DNA of 41,615 nucleotides. Source: Arcanobacterium sp. GTDB taxonomy: Bacteria > Actinomycetota > Actinomycetes > Actinomycetales > Actinomycetaceae. A program made the translations under genes and the position numbers. This document shows, one piece after another, positions 23,503-32,227 of the stretch. The DNA lies in contig JALELI010000123.1 in the NCBI GenBank assembly GCA_022768785.1, positions 1 through 41,615 on the forward strand. The letters run 5' to 3'. Under the pieces are notes generated by a model. That model was not told where the DNA came from, searched no databases, and saw only the letters and a list, made by a program, of their open reading frames with translations. Positions within the stretch are counted from its first letter, which is position 1. Each line of letters opens with the position of its first letter.

Positions 23503-26500
23503 ATGAGCACGCCAGCGAAGTATCCGGGAACAACGGAAGTGATCAATGGCAATGGGGCCGTAGCCAGAGTGATGAATATGGTGTGCGGCGGCGTGATCGG
23601 CTATCCCATCACGCCCTCCACAGAGATTTCAGAAACCTTTGAAGCAGCGTTGGCCCAAGGGCAAAAAAATGTGTGGGGAAAGCACCCGTTCTTCTTTGAA
23701 CCTGAAGGCGAGCATTCCGCACAATCTGGGGCGATGGGGGCGGCGCTCACCGGCGGAAAATTCATCTCAAATGCCTCGAGTTCGCAGGGAATTCTCTACG
23801 GCATGGAGAGCCACTTCGTCACCGTAGGCAAGCGCATTGGCGGCTTTGTGCTGCAGGTGGCGGCGCGTTCCGTAAGCCGTCACTCGCTCAACGTGATGGG
23901 CGGGCATGACGACGTCTACGCGCTTCTTCCCGCTGGATATACCACGCTCTTTGGCGCCACCGCAGAAGAAGCCGCTGATCTTGCGCTGATCTCCTACCGC
24001 ACCTCCAGCCTGAGCCTCGTGCCGGTGGCCAACTGTATGGACGGCTTTTCCACCTCGCACATGATGAGTGAAACCCGCCTGCCCGAGCCGGCACTTGTGC
24101 GTGAGTATCTAGGCGATCCAGCCAGTTGGATTCCAGCTCCCACTGCCGCTCAAGAGATCCTCTTTGGGGCTCAAGGCCGCGGATACCAAATTAGCCGCTA
24201 CCTCACTGCACACGAGCGGGAGCTCGATGCAAACAGTGCCGAAGCGATCCGCCAGATTTTGAGCGCTGACGCCGACGCCGTCGAGGCAGATGCCACGGGA
24301 ACGCTATTTGATACACGAATCGCACCGCTGCTTCCGGCAGATTCTGTGAAATCCTGGCGGCGCCAATGGGTGAATGCCCCTGCGCGCGGCACTCGCCAGC
24401 TCGTGCCAGCACTCGTTGATGTGAACAATCCTGGCCTCACTGGGCCGGTGCAAAACCAACCCGATTTCCAAGCTGGCGTGGTGGATCACCACACTCACTT
24501 TGAGGCAGATGTGCCGGCGCTAGTGCGCCGCGCTATGCGCGAATACAACGAACTCACCGGCCGAAATTATGCACCAGTGAAGACTTTTGGAATGGACGAC
24601 GCAGACTACGCAATCGTAGCGCTCGGCTCCATCACTCAAGATGTGCAAGCGGTGATGCCCTATCTGCGCGCTCAAGGGCTCAAAGTGGGATTGGTGCAAA
24701 TTCAGCTGCTGCAGCCGTTCCCAGAAGCGGAACTTGTGGAAGCACTGCGCGGCACCAAAGGGGTGAGCGTGCTGGAGCGCTCTGATCAGGCGGCACTCAC
24801 GAAGTTCGTGAATACCGCATTACTGAAAGCGAGCCAGAATTTGCGCGCCGAGCGCTACCCAGGAATTCCAGCTTTGAGTGCCGATGAGATTCCTACGCTC
24901 TCCACCGGGTTTTTTGGCATTGGTGGGCACGATGTGCAGCCTCGGCACCTCATCGCCACCTATAGAGCAATGGCTGCTGGCGATCTAGCACCCGAATTCT
25001 ATATTGGCTCCACATTCTTTGAAGATCACCCCACCGGTGAGCAAGCGAAGCTCCAAGAGAAGCTACGTGCGGCGTATCCAGCCACTGAGAAAATGGCTCT
25101 CCATCTCGAACCTAATCCAGCCGGGCTCCTTCCTCCGGAAGCGCTGCGCATTCGTTTCCATTCTGTAGGAGGCTACGGCACGATAGCCACTGGCAAGCTA
25201 CTCACCGATATTCTGGCAGAAATGCTGCACCTGCATTCAAAAGCGGCTCCAAAATACGGCTCTGAGAAATCTGGCTCAGCCACTAACTACTACATCACTC
25301 TCAGCCCAGAGCCGATTAAAATCACCAACGCCGAGCTCGAAGATGTGGAAATCGTGGTGTCTCCCGATCACATGGTGTTTGCTCATACTAACCCACTCAA
25401 AGGGCTCGCCGATGGCGGCACTTTTATCGTGCAAAGCAGCGTGGCCCCTGCCACGTTCTGGCACAGCTTGCCACGCTGGGCACAGCGAAAAATCCGTGAG
25501 CTTCACATCAACCTCTTCATTCTCGATGCTTTCAAAGTAGCCAAAGAGCACGCCCCTAATGAGAGCCTCGAAACCCGCATGATGGGTGTGGCTTTTATCG
25601 GCGCTATTGCCACAAAAGTAGATCGTGTGGCCGCTGGAGCTAATGAAAATCAGATGCTCGATAAAATCCACGAGCAACTCAATAAAAAGTTTGGCATGAA
25701 GGGCGCAGGCGTGGTGGAAGCCAATATGGCTGTAGTACGCGATGGCGCTGCTCAGGCTCAACGCGTGGATTATGAAACGATTGATGCCGAGGCCCACGCC
25801 ACCGGCGCTACCGAGCGGCGCGAACTACCGGTATTCAGTGCGCAACTCTCCGAACAGATGGCCTCCCGCGGCGGTTGCTCTTTAATGAGCGGCCTGTTTA
25901 ATCAGGATTATTTCTCCACCACCACGGCTGAGCCTTTCGCATCAGGCACTATCTCAGAGGCGCCCGTATATCCCGGAGCTGGCTACTTTTTACCCCCAGC
26001 ATCTGGTGCCACCAAAAATAAAGGCATCTTCCGCCGTGAAATTCCGGTGTTTGATTCCACGCTGTGCACAGGGTGCATGGAGTGTGCGCTCGTGTGCCCC
26101 GATGCCGCAATCCCCAATACAGTGATGAGCATTGAAACACTGCTGAGCACAGCTGTGAAAGAGGCTGGCTCTGCTGCCAAACCGCTCTCTCCGCACATCA
26201 CCGCGATTGCTGAAAGTATGCGTGCCGCCTTGCATGCCACTAAAGAGCGCCCACTCATCTCTGAGGTGTTTGCCCAGGCGGCAGCGGCAAGCGCTCCGAG
26301 CGAAGCGGCTTCCGCCGTCACTGCCATACTCGAAACCTATCCCACCTCGCGCACACGGCCGTTCTTCGATCAAGCGGAAAAGCAGCAAGCTGGCAAAGGA
26401 GTGCTGTTTAGCGCCACAGTAGATCCGTGGAAATGCACTGGCTGCCTCGAATGCGTGAACGTCTGCCCACCGAATGCACTGATTGCCACTGAACAGACGG

Positions 26501-28158
26501 ATACGGTGCTGGAACAGGCTAAAGAACGCTTCAGCTTCCTCACGAAACTGCCCAATTCGCCTGCCGAATACAGCGATCCATACGGCGGGCGGAGCGTGGA
26601 TCTGAAGCGCATTTTGCTCAACCACGATAATTATTACTCCACGATTGGTGGCCACGGCGCGTGCAAGGGCTGCGGAGAGGTGACGGCGATCCGGCAAACG
26701 ATGGCACTCGCCAACGAGCTCAACCACTCTCGAGTGGCCAAGCACCGCGCCGAACTCACCGAGCTCGTAGATCAACTCGATGAGAAAGCAGCCCAGCTTG
26801 ATCACGTGGCCGTCTCACCAGCCAGCAATACCAGCGATAGCGATGCCACCAGTACGGAGCAGCTGCGCGAGTTGGTGCACAGCGTGCGGGATCAGCTGGA
26901 TCGCCGGCTCTATAAATTTGAAGGCCCCGCTGCTGGGCGTGGCCCCGCTGGCACAGTGGTGGCTAACTCCACGGGGTGTTCCTCTGTGTATGCCTCTACG
27001 GCCCCATACAACTCGTATCAAGAGCCGTGGGTGAACGGGCTATTCCAAGATGCTCAACCGTTGGCAAAAGGCATTTTTGAGGGGCTCGCCTCAGATCTGG
27101 GCTCTGATGTGCTGGCTATACGCCAGGCTCGGGCTATTCTAGCTGGCAAGCCGCTCACTCAAATCCCCACAGATCAACCCGAGTGGAAGCGTTTCACCGA
27201 TGAGGAACTGGCGCTCATGCCCACAGTGCTCACCATCGGCGGAGATGGCGCCTCCTACGATATTGGATTTGGCGCAATGAGCCGAATCCTCACCAGTGGC
27301 ACCCCAATTAAGATGCTGGTGCTCGACACCGAGGCCTATTCCAACACTGGTGGGCAAGCTTCCACTGCTTCCCGCGAGGGGCAAGACGCCGACCTCTCAC
27401 GGTATGGGCAGTTCCACGCGGGCAAGAACGAGCAGCGTAAAGAGCTGGGGATTCTCGCAGCAATGCACCCTCATGTGCTCGTGGTTTCCACAAGCACGAG
27501 CTATCAAGCCCACTTCCTGAAGAATGTGAGCACTGCGCTAGCACAGATGGAATATCCCGCTGTGATCGCCGTCTACACTCCATGCCAGCCTGAGCATGGG
27601 ATTGGAGACGACGAAGCCGCTGAGCACTCGCGCCTTGCCGTAAAGAGCCGGATTAGCCCGCTCTTTGTGCACGAGCCGCAGCATGCGGAATTCTCTGATC
27701 AATTCAATATCGGAGGGAATCCTGATGTGCGCAGCACATGGAGCCGTAACAAGATCAGCTACGTGAACGCCGATGGCGAAACAGCTGTGCTCGAAGTGCC
27801 CTATACTCCCGCTGATTTTGCATTCACCGAAATGCGCTTCCGCAAACACTTCAGCCCCCTCACTGCTGATGCCCCACGCCCAACCCCTATTGCAGATTTT
27901 GTGGAGCTCACTTCTGAAGAGCGCATTGCAGCCACGCCATTCATCTACACTGTGGCCGAAAATGGCGAGCTGCAGCGAGTGAAAGTATCAGCTCAAATGG
28001 TGCTGCTCACTGAGCAGTGCCGTGATTATTGGCATCTGCTGCAGTATCTGGCAGGGCAAGATCTTGAAGAGCTACGCCGAGAAAACGGCAAGCTCGCTCA
28101 GCAATTAGCCCAGGCCACCGAGCAGCTCGCTGAGGCAAAAGCCGTTCTAGCTGAATAA
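23503..28158 (+). CDS. nifJ: Pyruvate:ferredoxin (flavodoxin) oxidoreductase, enlarged
   Basis: The single-chain enzyme oxidises pyruvate to acetyl-CoA and CO2 and reduces ferredoxin or flavodoxin. Order: N-terminal 2-oxoacid domain (GYPITPSTE near 27-35), domain II after LTGRNY (about 350), gamma domain (SVGGYGTIATGK, about 545), two 4Fe-4S motifs (CTGCMECALVCP from C855; CTGCLECVNVCP from C978), and the TPP domain with cluster ligands GACKGCGE (C1054) and STGCSSVY (C1159) and TPP motif GGDGASYDIG. At 1551 residues it is about 370 longer than usual PFOR (about 1170-1200). The extra sequence is near 200-345, between the ferredoxin motifs, a coiled-coil-like stretch between C1054 and C1159, and a C-terminal helix (EELRRENGKLAQQLAQATEQ). 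No flavodoxin-reductase domain is present. The ribosome site is GAGGAAGG. Confidence 0.93.
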   Translation: MSTPAKYPGTTEVINGNGAVARVMNMVCGGVIGYPITPSTEISETFEAALAQGQKNVWGKHPFFFEPEGEHSAQSGAMGAALTGGKFISNASSSQGILYGMESHFVTVGKRIGGFVLQVAARSVSRHSLNVMGGHDDVYALLPAGYTTLFGATAEEAADLALISYRTSSLSLVPVANCMDGFSTSHMMSETRLPEPALVREYLGDPASWIPAPTAAQEILFGAQGRGYQISRYLTAHERELDANSAEAIRQILSADADAVEADATGTLFDTRIAPLLPADSVKSWRRQWVNAPARGTRQLVPALVDVNNPGLTGPVQNQPDFQAGVVDHHTHFEADVPALVRRAMREYNELTGRNYAPVKTFGMDDADYAIVALGSITQDVQAVMPYLRAQGLKVGLVQIQLLQPFPEAELVEALRGTKGVSVLERSDQAALTKFVNTALLKASQNLRAERYPGIPALSADEIPTLSTGFFGIGGHDVQPRHLIATYRAMAAGDLAPEFYIGSTFFEDHPTGEQAKLQEKLRAAYPATEKMALHLEPNPAGLLPPEALRIRFHSVGGYGTIATGKLLTDILAEMLHLHSKAAPKYGSEKSGSATNYYITLSPEPIKITNAELEDVEIVVSPDHMVFAHTNPLKGLADGGTFIVQSSVAPATFWHSLPRWAQRKIRELHINLFILDAFKVAKEHAPNESLETRMMGVAFIGAIATKVDRVAAGANENQMLDKIHEQLNKKFGMKGAGVVEANMAVVRDGAAQAQRVDYETIDAEAHATGATERRELPVFSAQLSEQMASRGGCSLMSGLFNQDYFSTTTAEPFASGTISEAPVYPGAGYFLPPASGATKNKGIFRREIPVFDSTLCTGCMECALVCPDAAIPNTVMSIETLLSTAVKEAGSAAKPLSPHITAIAESMRAALHATKERPLISEVFAQAAAASAPSEAASAVTAILETYPTSRTRPFFDQAEKQQAGKGVLFSATVDPWKCTGCLECVNVCPPNALIATEQTDTVLEQAKERFSFLTKLPNSPAEYSDPYGGRSVDLKRILLNHDNYYSTIGGHGACKGCGEVTAIRQTMALANELNHSRVAKHRAELTELVDQLDEKAAQLDHVAVSPASNTSDSDATSTEQLRELVHSVRDQLDRRLYKFEGPAAGRGPAGTVVANSTGCSSVYASTAPYNSYQEPWVNGLFQDAQPLAKGIFEGLASDLGSDVLAIRQARAILAGKPLTQIPTDQPEWKRFTDEELALMPTVLTIGGDGASYDIGFGAMSRILTSGTPIKMLVLDTEAYSNTGGQASTASREGQDADLSRYGQFHAGKNEQRKELGILAAMHPHVLVVSTSTSYQAHFLKNVSTALAQMEYPAVIAVYTPCQPEHGIGDDEAAEHSRLAVKSRISPLFVHEPQHAEFSDQFNIGGNPDVRSTWSRNKISYVNADGETAVLEVPYTPADFAFTEMRFRKHFSPLTADAPRPTPIADFVELTSEERIAATPFIYTVAENGELQRVKVSAQMVLLTEQCRDYWHLLQYLAGQDLEELRRENGKLAQQLAQATEQLAEAKAVLAE

Positions 28159-28201
28159 ATTCACTAATCGGCTGGCGCCGCCGTATTAAGCTCCGTTCCG
28201 T

Positions 28202-28233
28202 GTGGGGCGCTGTTATACGCAACAGCGCCCCAC
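28202..28233 (+). terminator. Terminator of the PFOR gene
   Basis: GTGGGGCGCTGTT (28202-28214) and AACAGCGCCCCAC (28221-28233) form a perfect 13-base stem with a 6-base loop 43 bases after the PFOR stop. It is short of T residues downstream but structurally strong, and could also stop transcription coming from thiN. Confidence 0.8.
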
Positions 28234-28438
28234 CTTACTGCAGCTTTCTTTTTGCTCCTCTATCCTGCAATCTTTCACTTGAGGAATACCCCTGCTGAAA
28301 ATACGGCACAATTCCGTTCATGTGGGGCCACCCCGATAGTGGCTCCCAGTGCAGCAGTACAGCCCTTGTTAGGTTGGGCGGATTCCGCTCAATTCTCTCA
28401 AGCCACTCCGCCCTGCTCAGGCACGCCGTTCAAGCCAC

Positions 28439-29338
28439 TCAGTCTCGCGAGCAGATGAGCAATAGTCGCCCTTGCTCTACGCTGATAGTGGCTTTTTCGT
28501 CCAGTATCTCGTTGCTCACTCCGCGCGTTGAAGAATCGCCCAGATAGAAATCAGTTACCTCGTATTTCACTCCGCGCATCGTGACGCCGCTCGCCGCCCC
28601 TCCGTAGGCGAGCACACCAAAATATGTGAATCCTCGCCGCCATACTGTGTGCGTGCCAGGCCCCACCATCTCCACTGAATTGAACCCGTCAAAAATCCGC
28701 ACATGCACCGGAGAATCCACATATTTAGCAAGCACAGTGAGGTTGCCAATCGTGTGATCCAACCGGCCTCCCAACCCACCGAGAAGCTCAATTTCTGTGA
28801 ATCCTAACTGCACAGCCACATCAATGGCTGCCTCAGAATCAGTCATCGCTTTCTCTGCCGGCAGCACAAACACTGCGGGCTCGGCGGAATTGATTGCACC
28901 CTGATCTCCAGCCTTTGCAGAAAACCTGGTTGAGAGCTCCTTTTCTGGCGCCAAATCCTCCACTGCACAGCTCCCTGGCTCCGCTGCCCAGACTGCGCCG
29001 GCACCTCCGCTCAGGCGAGCACCCAGCGGATTAGAGCCCGCTCTCTGCCGCCGCACCAATGCCGTCTGCACAATGTGCGCACGTTCTTCCTGGCTCACCG
29101 TGAGCACCGCCCGAGCTGCAGAGAGCTCATAGACCCGGCCAGCAGGGCGCACAGATGAGTCGTAGTCACCGATGTAAGCATCAGCTCGCAAGCCAAGATC
29201 ACTCGCCACTCGCTGCCCGCCGTCAGCACACAGCACAAAATCATGGTGCCACTGTGGCACTTCACCACGAAGGCACGCTATCCCTTCCACCCGTGTGGCC
29301 ACCACCAAGCACGAAGAGCTGCTACATAGATCTTTCAT
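28439..29338 (-). CDS. thiN: Thiamine pyrophosphokinase with central insertion
   Basis: The 299-residue protein makes thiamine diphosphate from thiamine and ATP. Conserved pieces are CADGGQR, LGLRADAYIGDYDS (to residue 61), EKAMTDSEAAIDVA (162-175), GGLGGRLDHTIGNL (187-200) and, near the end, TRGVSNE. Usual family length is about 210-240; here about 90 residues with no recognisable motif (roughly 62-155) separate the GDYDS and MTDSE elements, which normally lie much closer. TPP is the cofactor of the neighbouring PFOR and of the transketolase pair. The ATG at 29338 lies in one copy of a 27-base direct repeat and has no strong ribosome site, so translation may be coupled from upstream. Confidence 0.85.
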   Translation of the reverse strand: MKDLCSSSSCLVVATRVEGIACLRGEVPQWHHDFVLCADGGQRVASDLGLRADAYIGDYDSSVRPAGRVYELSAARAVLTVSQEERAHIVQTALVRRQRAGSNPLGARLSGGAGAVWAAEPGSCAVEDLAPEKELSTRFSAKAGDQGAINSAEPAVFVLPAEKAMTDSEAAIDVAVQLGFTEIELLGGLGGRLDHTIGNLTVLAKYVDSPVHVRIFDGFNSVEMVGPGTHTVWRRGFTYFGVLAYGGAASGVTMRGVKYEVTDFYLGDSSTRGVSNEILDEKATISVEQGRLLLICSRD

Positions 29339-29442
29339 GGCACTCGCTCACTCACGTGCCAGCAGGCAGGAAGCCCGCCCACGTTCAATCGCTCGCACCC
29401 TATGAAAATCCCACTTTTCATGGCACTCGCTCACTCACGTGC
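29333..29442. repeat. 27-base direct repeat carrying the thiN start region, two copies
   Basis: TTTCATGGCACTCGCTCACT plus CACGTGC occurs at 29333-29359 and 29416-29442, 83 bases apart. On the minus strand the right copy holds the stop/start overlap ATGA that ends the small upstream gene; the left copy holds the thiN ATG. Between them runs a 28-codon frame (29421 down to 29335) with the same VSERVP-stop ending. Confidence 0.9.
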
Positions 29443-29690
29443 ACCCTGTTAGAACGAGGGAATTCCCGGGCACAGGCTGCTTTGAGGGAGTGCTTGAGAT
29501 CGTGTGCAGTCTCAAAAACAAGCTCTTCATCACAGTAGCCATGTTCGCGCAATATGAGCATTCCATCTCGATACTCCAGTGCCACAGAGCGATCCTGTTT
29601 CCAAGTGAGCAGCGTGATTTCGGCGCCTCTACGCCGCTGGGCTACGGAATAGAGGCGAGCCTCTGCCTGCTTGAGTGGCATTGCTTTCAC
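29418..29690 (-). CDS. Small protein of unknown function, possible antitoxin partner
   Basis: A 90-residue frame starts at GTG 29690, chosen because GGAGGG lies 5 bases upstream; an upstream GTG at 29723 is possible. The protein is charged and soluble (ITLLTWKQDRSVALEY, YCDEELVFETAHDLKHSLKA). I do not recognise the family. It lies 60-odd bases after the RelE-like gene on the same strand and ends at an ATGA that once may have coupled it to thiN. The pairing of two short genes suggests a toxin-antitoxin unit, but no DNA-binding motif is visible, so this is weak. Confidence 0.5.
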   Translation of the reverse strand: MKAMPLKQAEARLYSVAQRRRGAEITLLTWKQDRSVALEYRDGMLILREHGYCDEELVFETAHDLKHSLKAACAREFPRSNRVHVSERVP

Positions 29691-29754
29691 CAATTCCCTC
29701 CCTCTGCTCTCTATTACTCGCACCCTCAGCGCCGAGGCCTCCCAGCAGCCACCG

Positions 29755-30072
29755 CTACTTCAGAAACGCATCAACTTCCCGCGAAAAATCTGATTTCTGA
29801 ATGTGGGTGCTCATATACACCACAGTAGCCTGATTCCCACGCACTGTGAAAGCCACCCGCAACGCCGGCAGTTTGCCCATATTCACTCGGCATTCATACA
29901 CCCTCAATCCTGCAAACAAATGGCGAGACGCCAGTTTCGTTTTCGAGAAATCCGCAGAAATCTGCGTCTCAAGCTGTGCTGTGACGGCGGCACGAATCGT
30001 CTCAGCCTGGGCCGAAAACCTGCGAAAAATAGCCTTGTTCCCGCGCTCATCAAAATCTACCTGCACCCACAT
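29755..30072 (-). CDS. Small RelE/ParE-like protein (possible toxin)
   Basis: About 105 residues from ATG 30072, with GTG and ATG alternatives within 9 bases downstream of GGGGAG. The C-terminal half alternates strands in the manner of RelE/ParE folds (LFAGLRVYECRVNMGK, LRVAFTVRGNQATVVYMSTH, then a short helix SREVDAFLK). The basic N-terminal helix region (KAIFRRFSAQAETIRAA) also fits. The similarity is of pattern only and key catalytic residues cannot be assigned. It precedes the other small gene by a short gap and could form an operon with it and thiN. Confidence 0.5.
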   Translation of the reverse strand: MWVQVDFDERGNKAIFRRFSAQAETIRAAVTAQLETQISADFSKTKLASRHLFAGLRVYECRVNMGKLPALRVAFTVRGNQATVVYMSTHIQKSDFSREVDAFLK

Positions 30073-30255
30073 CACTCCCCGCCACTATGCACACTCCGAT
30101 TGTCTGCCGTGGCGGCCATAATTCCCGCCGCACCGCAGTAATACTCCGCTTTGTATTTTAATTGTTAAGTCCTGGGCAGTTTTTTGTAAGCTAGCATTGA
30201 GAAGCATGGGAAAACCACGCACTCTCCATGAACTCGCTCAACCGAAGGAGTTTCT

Positions 30256-30879
30256 TTGGGACACCATAAAATCGGCGGGCCGTCCGTCACGGATCTTATT
30301 GCCACGCAAGCTGAAAACCTCACTCGCGCAGCTCAGGCCCTCACTAATCTTGTGAATGCTACGCCCAAAAAACGAGAAGACCTCAACGCCAAATTGCACG
30401 CTATTGAGAACGAGGCAGACGAAGCCACCCATATCGTGCTAAAAAAAATCAACTCTAGTTTTGTTCTTCCCTACGACCGCGAAGATCTTTTCGATCTCAC
30501 CTCTATTATTGACGACTGCGTAGATATGATCGACGAAGCCGGAGATAATATGGTGCTGTATGGAGTAGATGAGCTACCTGAAAAAGCGATGAAACTCGTG
30601 GATATCATCAGCGAATGTGCTGAAGCCACAGAATCAGCCATGCACCACCTCGATAAAATCACCGATAAAATGCGGGCATTCTGGGTGGGAATTAACCAGC
30701 TTGAAAACCATGGAGACACCGTCTACCGCTCCATCATTTCAGATCTTTTCAACAACCCCGATGCCCAGCCGATGGAAGTTCTCAAAATGAAATTCGTGGT
30801 GGATTGCTTTGAACAGGCAATTGACCGCTTTGAAAATCTCGCTGCAGTGGTGGAAACCATTGCTATCAAGGAGAACTGA
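30256..30879 (+). CDS. DUF47 (PhoU-like) Pit accessory protein
   Basis: A 207-residue all-helical protein of the DUF47/PhoU-like family, which accompanies PiT phosphate transporters and probably gates them. Typical elements are the early TDLIATQAENLTRAAQALTN helix, ENEADEATHIVLKKINSSFV, PYDREDLFDLTSIIDDCVD and the C-terminal DCFEQAIDRFENLAAVVE. The start is a TTG with an ideal GAAGGAG ribosome site; no in-frame ATG fits better, so it may be made at modest level. The PiT gene begins 3 bases after its stop. Confidence 0.88.
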   Translation: MGHHKIGGPSVTDLIATQAENLTRAAQALTNLVNATPKKREDLNAKLHAIENEADEATHIVLKKINSSFVLPYDREDLFDLTSIIDDCVDMIDEAGDNMVLYGVDELPEKAMKLVDIISECAEATESAMHHLDKITDKMRAFWVGINQLENHGDTVYRSIISDLFNNPDAQPMEVLKMKFVVDCFEQAIDRFENLAAVVETIAIKEN

Positions 30880-30882
30880 TCC

Positions 30883-31887
30883 GTGGATCTCACACTCACA
30901 CTGATCGTGTTTGTGGCGGCCATCGCCTTCGTTTTTGATTTCACCAATGGCTTTCACGATGCCGCAAACGCAATTGCTACATCTGTGGCTACCCGCGCAC
31001 TGAAACCTCTCACCGCTCTCGTGATGGCAGCGGCAATGAACTTTCTCGGTGCCCTTCTCGGCACTGGTGTAGCTGAAACTATCGGATCTGGGATTATCTC
31101 TCCACCGCAAGATAACTCTGGCCTCATCGTGGTGCTCGCTGGCTTGCTAGGGGCGATCGGCTGGAACATCATCACTTGGTGGTTTGGCCTCCCCTCTAGC
31201 TCTTCCCATGCTCTCATCGGCGGGCTCACCGGAGCTGGCATTGCCGCCACAGTAGTGGTGCATTGGGCAGTGATCGGTGAAAAAGTGATTATCCCGATGT
31301 TCCTCTCACCCGTGGTGGGCTTCGTGATTGCGTATGCACTCATGAGCCTACTGCTCAAAGCGCTCAAGCACGCACAATATAAAACCACTATGCGCCGCTT
31401 CCGCAAGCTGCAAATTTTCTCCTCTGCAGCGGTAGCACTCGGCCACGGTTTACAAGACGCCCAAAAAACAATGGGCGTTGTGGTGCTGGCCTTAGTGGCA
31501 GGTGGCTATCACCAAGGCACCTCGATCCCACTGTGGGTGAAATTCGGGGCAGCTCTTGCGATCTCTCTCGGCACACTCACCGGCGGAAAACGCATTATGA
31601 AAACTCTCGGGCAAAACATCACCGATGTGGATCCTTCGCGCGGGTTTGTGTCTGAAATGGTGGGAGCAACCGTGCTCTATACCACCGCATTCTTGTGGCA
31701 TGCTCCCGTTTCCACCACACACGTGATCACCTCCGGGGTGATGGGCGTAGGCGCCACTCGACGGCGCAGTGCTGTGCGCTGGAGCGTGGCCGGAAATATC
31801 GTGATGGCCTGGTTCCTCACTCTTCCTGCTGCAGGAGTGATGGCCATGATCTTCTTCAGCATATTGCACGCCATGCTTCCTGCTTGA
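30883..31887 (+). CDS. pit: Low-affinity inorganic phosphate transporter, PiT family
   Basis: The 334-residue membrane protein has about 10 helices and the two PiT signatures: FDFTNGFHDAANAIAT near the N-terminus, and the related repeat around VGATVLYTTAFLWHAPVSTT with GVGATRRRSAVRW. GLPSSSSHALIGGLTGAG is also typical. It imports phosphate with cation or metal-phosphate symport. GTG start with AAGGAG upstream, 3 bases after the DUF47 gene. PPK1, encoded convergently 340 bases on, would store the phosphate as polyphosphate. Confidence 0.93.
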   Translation: MDLTLTLIVFVAAIAFVFDFTNGFHDAANAIATSVATRALKPLTALVMAAAMNFLGALLGTGVAETIGSGIISPPQDNSGLIVVLAGLLGAIGWNIITWWFGLPSSSSHALIGGLTGAGIAATVVVHWAVIGEKVIIPMFLSPVVGFVIAYALMSLLLKALKHAQYKTTMRRFRKLQIFSSAAVALGHGLQDAQKTMGVVVLALVAGGYHQGTSIPLWVKFGAALAISLGTLTGGKRIMKTLGQNITDVDPSRGFVSEMVGATVLYTTAFLWHAPVSTTHVITSGVMGVGATRRRSAVRWSVAGNIVMAWFLTLPAAGVMAMIFFSILHAMLPA

Positions 31888-32227
31888 TCCAGTAGAAATT
31901 CTGGATCAGCCTGCAATTGCGATACGATCTCGAAGTTGAAATAGGTGCCATCGGAGACGAACTCCAAAACGTTCAACCACACGTTCAACCACGCGATCTA
32001 ATAACGGCTTAATCTCTCTAAAAACAAGAGCTAAGGTGCCAGGTATACCCGAAGATAGTCAATCGAACTATGAATAGGCGCTATCAGGCGTCTCAGCTCT
32101 AATTGTTACCATCGCTGTGTTACACATCGGCAATCAGCTCAGCCTCGTTATTCAGCTCAGCTCCGTAGTACGCTCCGCTCATAGAGCCCGCTCGCTGAGA
32201 GGCATCACAGAGCCTTAATTGCTCCTC
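31888..32227. other. Convergent intergenic region between pit and ppk1
   Basis: No gene is seen. A small hairpin TGATCCAG/CTGGATCA (31885-31908) starts at the pit stop codon, and a perfect 12-base tandem repeat ACGTTCAACCAC lies at 31969-31980 and 31981-31992. CAGCTCAG is repeated around 32136-32160. Confidence 0.5.
31969..31992. repeat. 12-base tandem repeat, two copies
   Basis: ACGTTCAACCAC occurs twice without a gap in non-coding DNA downstream of pit. Confidence 0.9.

Noticed and set aside
25990..26805. 271-codon minus-strand frame inside the PFOR gene
   Set aside because: It lies opposite the conserved ferredoxin and TPP regions and has no recognisable protein pattern.
23503..28158. 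Pyruvate:NADP+ oxidoreductase fusion, suggested by the large size
   Set aside because: There is no flavodoxin/cytochrome-reductase domain; the extra length is spread as internal insertions and a C-terminal helix.
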